DNA of 13,533 bases. Origin: Baffinella frigidus. Its lineage: Eukaryota; Cryptophyceae; Cryptomonadales; Baffinellaceae. The notes under the pieces were generated by a model. That model was not told where the DNA came from. It searched no databases and worked only from the letters and a program-made list of their open reading frames with translations. The position numbers were made by a program, and so were the translations under genes. This document shows, in pieces, positions 1 to 10,600 of the stretch (position 1 is the first letter of the stretch; each line of letters opens with the position of its first letter). Where the stretch lies: assembly GCA_026770585.1 (NCBI GenBank), contig MU647625.1, forward strand, positions 39,865-53,397. Reading direction: 5' to 3'.

Positions 1-72
1 CCCCCCTGTCCCTGTTGGGGACAACGACCCCCAACCCGCAACCCGACCCTCTGTGTGCAGAGAAGAGACTTT

Positions 73-139
73 GATTGAACTTATGACATCGGCCCATAAA
101 CCCATAACCTGATTGAACTTATGACATCGGCCCATAAAC
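73..139. repeat. 29-bp direct repeat, two exact copies
   Basis: Positions 73-101 and 111-139 are identical, beginning gattgaacttatgacatc. Nine bases separate them. No function is visible. The rest of 1-336 holds no recognised coding sequence; a ctgtgtgcag acceptor-like site ends at 60. Confidence 0.9.
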
Positions 140-336
140 GAAAGCGTCCAGCGAGGGCTCGACCTAACTACGCGGGAGAGTCAAATGTCATTTTACGCCC
201 TGCGTCTTTCTGTTAGTTTCCCTCGAAATCGACAAAAGTTGCCGGCGATGCCCACAAATAATTGACTTTGACCCTGCCGGTAACCGCAAGATATGCCCGG
301 CGGTTGCCGGATAAGACAACTACCCCTCCCCCGTAG

Positions 337-516
337 AAGTGTCCGTGAACGTGACCTCACGGACTTGACGACACTAAGCGGGACCTGGGTTCAGGTGGTC
401 TACACGACGAGCTTGGCGGCTGCGAGTCACACTGTCACCATCCGAACGGCCAACCTCACCGATGTGCACCCCACACCCCCTAGCTCTGTCTCAGTCTATT
501 TGGGCTCACTAATTTG
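337..516 (+). CDS. FN3-domain exon, boundaries approximate
   Basis: An acceptor follows a pyrimidine run (tacccctcccccgtag, ending at 336). The frame then reads DLTTLSGTW, VQVVYTT and HTVTIRTANLTD, which resemble the C' to F strands of FN3. After these come HPTPPSSVSVYLGSLIW, which looks like the linker and first strands of the next FN3 domain. The donor could be 517 (GTGGGC, phase 2) or 464 (GTGCAC, phase 0). Neither gives an obvious join to the exon at 1310, so at least one exon may be missing or unrecognised between them. The open frame continues past 541 only into repeat sequence. Confidence 0.5.
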
Positions 517-540
517 GTGGGCCCGGGCGCTTTTCCACGC

Positions 541-745
541 CAAAGTTGACGGATTTGTACCGCGAACCTAGGATGTCAACTAGAGAATAGTCGGTCAACT
601 CGAGTGAGGCAGAGCTAGACCGCTGCCGATCGAGAATGGAACAGTCCATCTAAACGTAATCCATAGGCCCTACTGTAGGGACATAGGGGGTTCCTACGAA
701 AAAGCCGAGGTCGATTGTCAACCGGACTGCGGCAGAGCTAGATCC
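541..745 (-). repeat. Inverted fragments of dispersed intron repeats
   Basis: On the - strand, 541-620 matches the intron start after exon 3807-3896 and 4169-4257: the order gctctgcctcactcg, then GTTGACC words, then ggtacaaatccgtcaactttg is shared. A second inverted start (ggatctagctctgcc) lies at 730-745. Positions 664-698 are an inverted piece of the CCACACAGCGG MITE (gtaggaaccccctatgtccc). The segment is a patchwork of small inverted insertions. Confidence 0.65.
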
Positions 746-1015
746 TCACCACGGTATGCATCGAACCCGCGTTTCAACCACAGGGCACCTCACAATGCTA
801 CGAGCCTTCCTGAATTGGACCAAATCGTGGCTGTGGCGTGAGCCATTTCCCACCTTCAGCGGGTCGAATTCGACCGGAATGGCCCAGAAGCCCGCCTGAA
901 GCCCAAAAAGCCAAATGCACTGTTTGATCCACTTCGGATGGCTAGTGATTAGTGCCGCGGACTGAGTTTCGAGCGCGGTGTGAAAACCGTTGGCCGATTT
1001 TTTTGAGTTCCTTCG

Positions 1016-1138
1016 CACGCCAGAGGGCTCGAAACTTCCTTTTTTGACATTTTCAGGGGAAAGCTCTTGAATTCTTAAGTCAACGACGCCAGATCTGGCG
1101 TGGATAAGGCTTCGTTTTCCCTCGAGCCCTCTGGCGTG
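1016..1138. mobile_element. 123-bp element with 17-bp perfect terminal inverted repeats
   Basis: CACGCCAGAGGGCTCGA at 1016-1032 is the exact reverse complement of 1122-1138. Inside is a 16-bp perfect palindrome, ACGCCAGATCTGGCGT, at 1086-1101, which shares its first bases with the termini. The size suits a MITE, a small non-autonomous DNA transposon. No clear target-site duplication is seen, so a non-transposon hairpin remains possible. Confidence 0.6.
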
Positions 1139-1261
1139 GTTCCATAACCAGCATTTCTCTTCACATAACCCGCTACTCCTCCATCACATTCCCCTGCTTG
1201 TAAATGCCTCCCACTTAGCTGCGATCGAGGACCTTTCCACCTTGAGTTCAAGGTGAAATTC
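1139..1261. other. Non-coding stretch, nothing recognised
   Basis: No FN3-like frame, array or inverted repeat was found here. Together with 746-1015, which likewise shows no convincing protein, it is probably intron. Confidence 0.5.
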
Positions 1262-1343
1262 CGGTTAGGTTCCAGGGCAATGGATAAGATTCTAGTAAAA
1301 AATGTTTAGATGGACTGCATCCGCCAAGTCCCCGGTGGCTGCT
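1262..1343 (+). repeat. Exon-flank repeat, copy 1 of 3
   Basis: The segment carries cagggcaatggataagattc, then tttagatggactgcatcc, then ccccggtggctgct. It recurs inverted at 3580-3668 and directly at 13168-13251. The right half is the start of the putative exon at 1310. Confidence 0.75.
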
Positions 1344-1388
1344 CTCCTGCGTTGGGGTTTACTGGAAGTGGAAGCAGGGCCATCCCGC
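1310..1388 (+). CDS. Possible FN3 exon at a domain boundary
   Basis: The acceptor TTTAG ends at 1309 and the donor GTATAAG begins at 1389. The frame gives WTASAKSPVAALLRW followed by GLLEVEAG. Two relatives support it as coding: a + strand copy at 13168-13294 (WTVSVKPPVLLSGEAVLAW) and an inverted copy at 3580-3668. The downstream phase (0) matches the exon at 1551. However, only about 25 residues separate the Trp here from the YYVRV of the next exon, about half of what an FN3 domain needs. Either an exon is missing between 1388 and 1551, or this copy is itself rearranged. Confidence 0.4.
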
Positions 1389-1550
1389 GTATAAGTTCCG
1401 GTGTCCGCCCGCTTTTTGGGCGGCCACGTGACTAATTCCCGTACAGAACACCTACAATCGACATTTAAACAGGGTGTTGAATCAGCCTCGTGAGGGTGGT
1501 GCGGTTCAGCACCAGCATCGTTAACTTCGGCGTGGCGTTTCCGTGCGCAG

Positions 1551-1634
1551 TCTGGGGACGATTTTGAACCTCTGGGCGTGAACGCGTTCACTTACTATGT
1601 TCGCGTCACGGCCGCGCATGACCTCTTCATTGAT
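1551..1634 (+). CDS. FN3 exon, E to G strands
   Basis: Twenty-eight codons, phase 0 at both ends. The acceptor is ccgtgcgcag (ending 1550) and the donor is a strong GTATGT at 1635. The translation includes LGVNAFTYYVRVTAAHD, the F-strand Y-Y-V-R-V-x-A signature that ends an FN3 domain. It joins in phase to the exon at 3096, whose product continues through the linker into the next domain. Translation past the donor turns into low-complexity Gly/Trp/Val from the TTTGGGG array, which confirms that coding ends here. Confidence 0.7.
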
Positions 1635-4600
1635 GTATGTCCCCCCTACCCCCTTGGGGTTGGTGCTTTGGGGTTGGTGCTTCGGGGTTTGGGGTTTGGG
1701 GTTTGGGGTTTGGGGTTTGAGGTTTGGGCAAACCCTTACCCCTTTGGGTTTTGGGTTTTGGGTTGTGGGGTTCAGCGTTTGTGTTATGGGGTGCAGTGTT
1801 TGGGGGTTTGGGTGTAGGGTTCAGGTGTAGGGTTCACCTACTTTATCCACGTGACGCCTATTTTGGCCATAAGCTCTCCTCTTCACTGATGTATGTCCTT
1901 CGGGTTTAGCGTTTGGGGGTTGGGGGTTGGGGGTTGGGGGTTGGGGGTCGTTGTTTGGGGTTTGGGGATTGGGGTGTAGGGTGTAGGGTGTAGGGTGTGG
2001 GGTGTGGGGTGTTGGGTATGGGGTGTGGGGTGTAGGGTGTGAGGTTAAGGGTTTGTGGTTTGGGGTCAAGGGCTTAGGGTTCAAGGTTTAGAGTTTAGGG
2101 TTTAGGGTTTTCCAAGTCCTCGAGAGGTTCTGCTCGATTGTTCTCCCGGTGAGGACATTCGTCGGATGTTCTGGTTTAGGGTTTGGGGTTTGGGGTTTAG
2201 GGTTTAGGGTTTAGGGTTTAGGGTTTAGGGTTTAGGGTTTAGGGTTTAGGGTTTAGGGTTTAGGGTTTAGGGTTTAGGGGTTAGGGGTTAGGGTTGAGGT
2301 GAGGTTTTTGTTGAATCTGAAACTCGGGCGAATGCGTTCTATCCGCTTTCTACTGCACCTCCCGGGCGTGCTTTTTGATTTCTTCCCGGCCCATTTCAGG
2401 GCCGGGAGGAAGGTCACGTGACCTAATTTCTACATCTTTGGACATAACTGTTGGGGGGAATCGACTTTCATCCTGTTTACAACCAGGGTTTAACAGTCTT
2501 CAGAACACAATTCAGACGCAACTTTGTGAGGTCCAGTAGTTATGTACCAGTTGTTCCTACAGATATCTTGTTCGATTATCGCTCAGAATCGGCCATAAAA
2601 CCCCTTCGTAGCCCGTTGTGTGTCAACCTAGTGTCAACCTCCCTACGGCCCTCACCTCTTCCTCCCTTCCCTCCTGAATTCTAACCCCCAAACCCTAAAC
2701 CCTAAACACCAAACCGTGAACCCTAAACCGTGAACCCTAAGATCCAAACCCCATGCCCCAAACCTCAAACCCTCAACCCTCAACCCTCAACCCCAAACCC
2801 CAAACCCTCAACCCTCAACCCTCAACCCTCAACCCCAAACCCCAAACCCTAAGCCAAAACAACCATCAACAAATACACAAACAGGCAAACCCTAAACCCC
2901 AAACCCCAAACCCCAACCCCCCAACCCTAAGCCAAAACAACCAACCAACCAACCAACCAACCAACCAACCAACCAACCAACAAACAGGCAAACGATGACC
3001 CACACGACAACCAACAACAAACACACAAACAAGCAAACGATGACCCACACGAAACACACAAACAGGCAAACGGGGACCGATACGACTCCGCCCAGTCATC
3101 GACGCTCTCCGCGTTCGTGCTCACGGTTCCTTCGGCACCGCAAAACGCTTTTCTCAATGTACTTCCCCTCCCACTCGAGAATGCTGAAGAATCCTATTTA
3201 CATAGGGTTTGAAACGCTCTCCGCTTTCGTCCTTACGGTTCCTTTGGATCCGCTTAACATCTTTCTCTCGGTACATCCTAAACCCTCACCCCTAAATCAT
3301 AAACTCTAAACCCTGAACCCTGAACCCTGAACTCTGAACCCTATACCCTATACGGAATACCCTATACCCTCAACACTAAACCCTACATCCTACCCCCTAA
3401 ACCCTGAACCCTGAACCCTGAACCTTGCACCCTGAACCCTGAACCCCACACCCTAAACCCTAAACCCTAAACCCTAAACCCTAAACCCTAAACCCTAAAC
3501 CATAAACCTTCCCCTCGACAATTCCCCCCCTCCAAGAATTCCCGCCATGCCACAGGAAACACATCATGCAGAGCTCTTCGCCCACTTAGCAGCCACCGGG
3601 GGCGTCACGGATACAGTCCATCTAAACGATTTGTACTAGAATCTTATCGATTGCCCTGGATTCTAACTGAGATTTCGCCTTGATATCAAGGCGCAAAGGA
3701 AGTCGGCCGCTGCTAAGTGCTTTGGGCGCGGCGCCATGGCGATTGCTCCTCTAACATACGGGAAACAGGACAGGCCACACGGCTTCTGAGGCGCTGTTGC
3801 GAACAGGTTACGGGTTCCGAGGAGCTGACGCTCGTGTGGAGCACGCCGGACGACCTGGGGCGCGGCGCTTTCGACACCACGCTCAGTGGCTACCAGGTCC
3901 TAGCTCTGCCTCACTCGGCCACGCAGGGCTGGGGGGGGGGGTATTCAAAAGTCAATTTTCAAGAGAAAATTGGATTCACAAGTCAATTCTAGGCAGAAAA
4001 CAGCTCCAAGGGCGCCCCAATGGCTCAAAGGGCGCCCCTGGAATACCCCCACGTAGCGCCCTGTGTAGGGTTCCGGCTACCAGGTTCCAGTGATTCCTCA
4101 GTCAAACTGGGTTCGTCATACACCACATTTAGCCTGGGGTGTGGCGCCTTCGCCACCACGCTCAGTGCCTACCGGGTTCTGGCGCTGCCTCACTCGGGTT
4201 GACGGACTGTTCGGAAGTTGACAGTCGGCGTGTGCGGTACAAATTCGTCAACTTTGGAGCGGGGACGAGCCGACACGCTTTCCGGTCACCAGGTTGCGAG
4301 CCTCTTTACGAAGTTTGAACCAGCGGCAAACCGTGAACCTTAGCCATTGTTTCATTGTTTTCGTGGCCAACAGCCACACAGCGGGCCACGAGGGGATTTT
4401 CGGCCCAAAGCGGGCCGAGTTTCCGTTAAATTATCCGTGAGAACCCCCCTATGTCCCTACGGGTTGTCTGCAGTAAGATCCTAGGTCTGATCGCTTGGGG
4501 GTTATTCAAAATCCCTTCGAAGTCCGCTGCGTGGTGTGGAAACTGCGCTATTAACCCTGCCCGGATTCGCTGGCATCGTGCCCAGGTCTCGCACCAATCT

Positions 4601-7600
4601 TATGAATGAGGTTTTACGTAGCTACTTGTGTTCACACAAAAATTGCTTGGTACAAAGACATCTCATTAACCGTGGCTACGGTCAGCATCGAGAGGCCCGG
4701 TTCTATGTTGCGCGTGTGCATGCCTCTGTGTCGGACACCCTAACTATGTCCAGATTTAGCAGTAGCGCCACCGGAACCTCTTTTGATTATTAAGCCCCTG
4801 CGTCGGGGATTAAATAACGACAAATAACTAACTAAAATCACGTCTGGAATTTTATAATAATAAATGCATAATTCAATTAAATAATACAAAATTAAGATAA
4901 TATTTAACTGGGTTGTAAATGCCCTGGCAGGTATCGATCTACACCTCCGAGCAAACCCTTTCGCAAGGGACAACCGTCAACTTAGCCTCGAACATCACGT
5001 CAAAAGTGTTCACGACGCTGACGAAGGGGACGACGTACTTGGCTTCTGTTCGTGCGAAGAACGCGGGCGCGGATAATGGCGGCTACTCTGACTGGTACCT
5101 CCCCCAGAAACAGACATCATCAACTTTGCCGAAATGTTGATAGCTTTACCGAAAGTTGACCACCTTTGCTGAAAGTTGATCACGTTGCCGAAAGTTGATC
5201 TACCTTGCCGAAAGTTGTGTTCGTGACTCTGACAAAGGGGATGACCCCGGGGTATGTCGCATCCGTGCGTTCGAAGAACGTTGGCGCGGATAAGCATCCT
5301 CATCCACACGGTGGGCTTCGAGGGTTTCGGGACCCCTAGATTTAGCGGTAACGTGACCAAATTTGCATGAGAAAATTCTTAAAGTTAACTACCCTCAGGG
5401 TAAGTTGACTTTTGATGAAAGGTCCGTAGTCCTCCGTGTGGGTACCTTGGTAGGTTCACCTTCGCGGGAACATGCTCGGCCGGGTTCGTGCACAACCTTA
5501 ATATGATGTCTTTGTTCCATGCGATCCTTAATTAGTACCACGAACATAAACGGACCGATCTGCGAAGCCCTTTTTGTTATCACACCCCTCTACCCTGGTA
5601 GGTTCGCGTTTGCGGGAACGTGCTCGGCCGGGCTGGTGCACAACCAAATCCGGTCGAAATTTCGGTTAATAAGATGTCTTTGCACCAAGCAATTCTTAAT
5701 TAGCACCACGAACATAAATGGACCGATCTGCGACGCCCCCTGTGTGGTAGGCAGCGGAAGAATCCGAGGAGCGCGAGAGGGCTCTCTTAACCCTTTTTCG
5801 GTCGGCGGGGGTGGTGTTCGTGCGCCGCTGGTTTCCGGGCAAGCGTTCTGGTTCCTAAACCCTAAACCCTAAAACCTAAACCTGAACCCTAGGTTCGCGT
5901 TCGGGGGAACGTGCGAGACCTCGTTCGTGACACGTGAGTCGACCTGCGGCGTCATGGCCATCGGTGAGGGCCCCCCCGTGTGCCAGAGGGAGAGAGAGGG
6001 CGAGGGAGGAAGAGAGGGAGGGAGAGAGTGAGAGGGATGGACAGAGAGAGGGATGAGGAGGGAGGGAGGGAGGGAGGGAGGGAGGGAGGGAGGGAGGGAG
6101 GGAGGGAGGGAGGGAGGGAGGGAGGGAGAGTGACGTGCGGCGTCTAGAATGGGAACGTGCTCGGCCGGGCTGGTGTAACCGTGCGTCGACGTGCGGCGTT
6201 ATGGCCATCGGTGAGGGTCCCCCGCATGCCTGAGAGGGGGGTGGTGGTGGGGGGGAAGGGAGGAAGGGAGGGAGGGAGGGAGGGAGGGAGGGAGGGAGGG
6301 AGATAGGGAGGGAGGAGGAGGGGAGGGGATGGGGAAAGAGAAAGCGAGAGAGAGACTTAGAGACAGACAGAGGGGCAGAGATTTACTCTGAAGCAAACAG
6401 CCACACAGCGGGCCACGCAGGGAGAATATGTTCAAGTCTAAACAATTTCCCGCTACCTTATCCGTACGAAACCCCCATATCCCTACGGATTGCCTACCGT
6501 AGGGTCGTAGGTCTTATCGCTTAAGGGTGATTCGAAATCCCTTCGAAGTCCGCTGTGTGGCTGACAGCGCTACGAGCATGAGTTGAGAAACTCGCCACGC
6601 GGCAACCTGCGGCGACCACACGAGGCTATCCATGCGAACAGAATAAAAGAATATTTTAAAATTTGTGGGGAAATGATCACGTTTCCGTACGGATGTCCGT
6701 ACGGAAACGTGATCAAATGCTGACTTTTGGCGTGTTTCTTGGGCAATAATCCAATAATTAACTTATGAATCTGTTCGCATGGATAGTCTCGTGTGGTGTG
6801 GCGGGACGTCTGGGGATGCCACCCCGTGTAAAGTGTGTAGGATGGCCGGAGTGACTTTACAAAATTTTGTTTACGAACACGCAACCCTTCCACCAGGTCC
6901 CCCCGGCGTCGTGCGAAACGTCGCGCTCAGCTACGGAACCGCGTCCCGAATGGTACTCGCGTGGAGTCCGCCTGCCGACGACGGATCAGGAGGGAGCGCC
7001 TACGGAGGGGTAAACCCTACACCCTCAACTATACACCCTAGATCCTCAACCCTCAACCCTCAACCTTCAGCCCTAGATCCTGAACCCTCCACCTTAAACC
7101 CCAAACCCAAAACCCGGGGGGGAGCGCCGCCTACGCGAGGGTGCGTCCCATCTCATGTCTCAGTTGCTTTTTTACTCGTGGACTATTCGTAAGTTGACAT
7201 CTGGGGCGTGTGGTACAAATCCGTGAACTTTGCCGTGGGAAAGGGCCTGGCGTTGCCTGAGCGAGTACCATTCGGGCCGCGTCCCGAATGGTACTCGCGA
7301 GGCGTCCACCTGCTGCTGACGGATCGGGGAGGGTAAATCCTCCGCCCTAAACCCTAAACCCTAGACCCTAAACCCTAAAGCCTAGATCCTAAACCCTAAA
7401 CCCTCAACCCTAGATCCTAAACCCTAAACCCTAGATCCTAAACCCTGAACCCTAAACCCTAGATCCTAAACCATCAACCTTGAACCCTAAGCCCTGGGTC
7501 CGGGGGGAGCGCCTACGCGGGGGTGCGTCCCACCTCTTTTCTCAGTCGGGTTGACCGCCTATTCGTAAGTTGACCGACAATTCGTAAGATGACCGACTAC

Positions 7601-10600
7601 TCGTAAGTTGACCGACTATTCGTAAGTTGACCGACCATTCTAAGATGACGTCCCGGAACTTCCGTGACGGAAGCTCCGGAAGTTCAGTCAACTTGTTAGA
7701 TTCCACGAATCGGCCACTTTTGGAGAGGACTCAGGGATCCGCGTTGGTAAATTGACACTGATCGCGTCCGGTGCGCACACCAGGTTTCGTACCAAGTCGA
7801 GGTGTCCGGGAGCGCGACCGAAACCGCGACGCTTGGCAACGTTGTCAACTACACGACTCAAGTGGCCCTCGTGACCGGCACGGCCTACACAGGTCTGCCC
7901 TTAAACCCTAAACCCTAAACCCTGAAACCCTGAAACCTAAAACCTAAACCCTGAACCCTGCACCATAAATCCTGAATCCTGAACCCTGCACCATAAATCC
8001 TAAACCCTGAACCCTGCACCATAAATCCCTCGCTCGCCTGCGCTCTCAGCAAAGCTCACAGGGCTCCAGTGGTTAGCAAAGGTTGCACAGATCGGTGGAG
8101 GCACGCCGTCGTAAGGGCCTTTCAAGGCGAGGCAAGCCACTGGAGGAGGACCTAACAAGCCTCCGGCGGCCCCTGCGGGGAGCTTGCTGCGCGACCCGAA
8201 TCCCGGTCGACCCTTGCGGGGGCTTCCCGGGCGTCTGGACCCTCCCCGATGCGTGAAACGGTTGTCGGATCCGACAACCGTCCACCATGGACGCCGCTCT
8301 CAGCAAGGCTCACAGGCTTTCAAAATCGCCCGGCAAGCCGGGAACTGCACTCTGAGCCAGAACATGGCAACTTACTGCCGAAGATCAGCTTTGTTGACTT
8401 ACGACAAAATATCCTGGCTGGCAGTGAACTTTGCCCCCCGCGGTCGTCTCACACGCTCTTATGCCCGGTTTACACACTCATTCCCATTCGGGTTCGTCTT
8501 ATACACTAATTCTCATTTCGGGGTTTGCAGGGCGGACACGCGCGGTCAACGTTTTGCAAGCTGGGGACTGGTCGTCTTCTTCGGACCTGACCGCCCTTAT
8601 CCTGCCCAACGACGTCTCAAACCTCAACGTTTCGCGAATCTCCGGGACGAGCTTCAGGTTATAGCCCTACAAAGGCATTATAGCCCTATAACTATAATGT
8701 AGCGCTACCACCACGTTATAGCCCTACAAGCATAATATGGCCCTACAACCGCTTTATAACCCTACAACCACATTATAGCCCTTATCCTACCCAACGTCGT
8801 CTCAAACCTCAACGTTTCGCGCATCTATGGGACGAGTTTCAGGCGAGTGTCATACAACCGCATTATAGCCTTACAACCGCAATATAGCCCTTGCCGAATT
8901 GCCGACGTGGAGATGTCGTTTGGTACCACAAAACTCGAAACGGTGCGTTTAAAAACACCCTTTATAACCGTTTTTTAAACAACGGTTTACACCCTTTGCA
9001 ACCGTTTTGCAGCTTCCAGCTGGGCAAATTTCGAAGCCGGGCCACACGAGGCTGATCGAACACGCAATGTAAAACCCATATATTTTAAAAGTCAATTATC
9101 TTCATTCAAATGGTCATGTCCCCTTCGTTTTGTCCAAAGGGGACATGCCAATCCAACGAAGATTACTACACACTGTCAACTTTTGGACTTTGCAAAAGGG
9201 TAATTGATCAGCTTGTGTGAGAAGCAGCCAACTTCTCCCGGAATACCTCCAAACCCTAAACCCTAAACCCTGAACCCTGAACAATACACCCTACACCCCA
9301 AACCCTAAACCCCAAACCTAAACCCTAAAACCTAACCCCCAAACACCAAACCCTAAGCCCCCAACCCCCAACCCCCCACCCCCCACTCCCAACCCCCAAC
9401 CCCAACCCCCAAATTCCTCACCCTCAAACCGAACCCCTCACCCTGGCCAGGGTGGAGTACAACCGCCCGAATCAGACGGGGACAGGGGACGACGCATGGC
9501 CCCTCACGCACTACGCCATCACTTCAACAGCGCAGGTACCACACAGTGGGAGTCGAAGGAAATTCCGACCAGCGATCTGGGTGAAGCATCGGTTACCAAG
9601 ATGTTTTGTACCGATAATTTGTTAGGTAGTACGAATCGTGGCCCCTCACGCACTACAGCATCACTTCAACAGCGCAAGCACTGCCCCAGGCTGGACAAAC
9701 CCTAACGGAGATGTCGTTCTATTGTTTGTACTAGAAATTGGCAACTTTTGAGGAGGAATTAGGGATTCCTGGTACTGTGTCCACTTTTGGAGTACGACCG
9801 CCCGAACCAGACGGGGACAGGGGACGACGCATGGCCCCTCTCGCGATACAGCATCACTTCAACAGCGCAGGTATGCCCCCAGGCTGCACACATTCTAAAC
9901 CTAAACCCTAAACCCTAAACCCTAAACCCTAGAAACTAAACCCCACACCTAAACCCTAGACGCGTGAAAGCTCTCGGCTGAAACGGAGCTCCCTGAACCC
10001 TAAACCCTACACCCAAATCCCTAAACCCTATACCCCAAACCCTAACACCCTAAACCATACACTCTAAACCCCAATCCCTACACCCTGAACCCTAACACCC
10101 TACGCCCCAACCCCTGAACTATCCACGCAAGAGTGTAAGACTGACCTAAAAAAACAAGTCAGTCCACACGGAATTTGTATCAACTTCCCGAAATTTCGAT
10201 TTTTCTCTGGGGAGAATGTTGACTTATGAACTTTTCAAAATAGCCAGATCTGGCTATTTTTCCTACACAGCACTCTGCCCTCCACTCTTGCGTGGATACC
10301 CCTCCCCGAAGCAAGCCGCTGTGAATGCGGACGGCGGCGGGTGCAACGAGCCATCGACCTAGCAAGTCCCCTAAACAAACAGTGGTGGTCAAATTTTACC
10401 GGTCAAATTCGACTGGTCAAATTTGTGGGGCGCACACCCCAACACCCTAAACCCCAAATCCCACACCCAGCGCCGACGGCGGGGGATGCAGCGAGCCCCC
10501 GACGTTACAACCCTCCTAGACCCCAACACCCTTACAGTTGGAAGAGGAACCAGGGCGAGGAGCATACCACACAGCTACGTCTTGGGCCGAAAATCCCGTC

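Noticed and set aside
746-1018. A 90-codon minus-strand frame
   Set aside because: No recognised motif, it overlaps the inverted-repeat element, and all other coding signal is on the + strand.
1578-1830. Open frames rich in Gly, Trp, Val and Phe after exon 1551-1634
   Set aside because: They are translations of the TTTGGGG array; two overlapping frames give the same low-complexity pattern.
1821-3099. Pro/Asn/Lys/Thr-rich and Val/Gly/Cys-rich frames on both strands
   Set aside because: Products of CCCTAAA, CCCCAAA and CCAA repeats, not proteins.
2193-3510. A true chromosome end or CRISPR array
   Set aside because: The arrays are short, degenerate, internal and in both orientations, and coding exons continue on both sides. 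The unit is 7 bp without spacers.
5876-6435. Ser/Leu/Pro-rich minus-strand frames
   Set aside because: Direct translation of the (GGGA)n homopurine tracts; no conserved protein pattern.
8184-8702. The longest open frame of the window (172 codons, + strand)
   Set aside because: It crosses a direct repeat, a palindrome and exon 8531-8657 in the wrong frame; the FN3 signal (AVNVLQAGDW, VSNLNVSRISG) lies in another frame.
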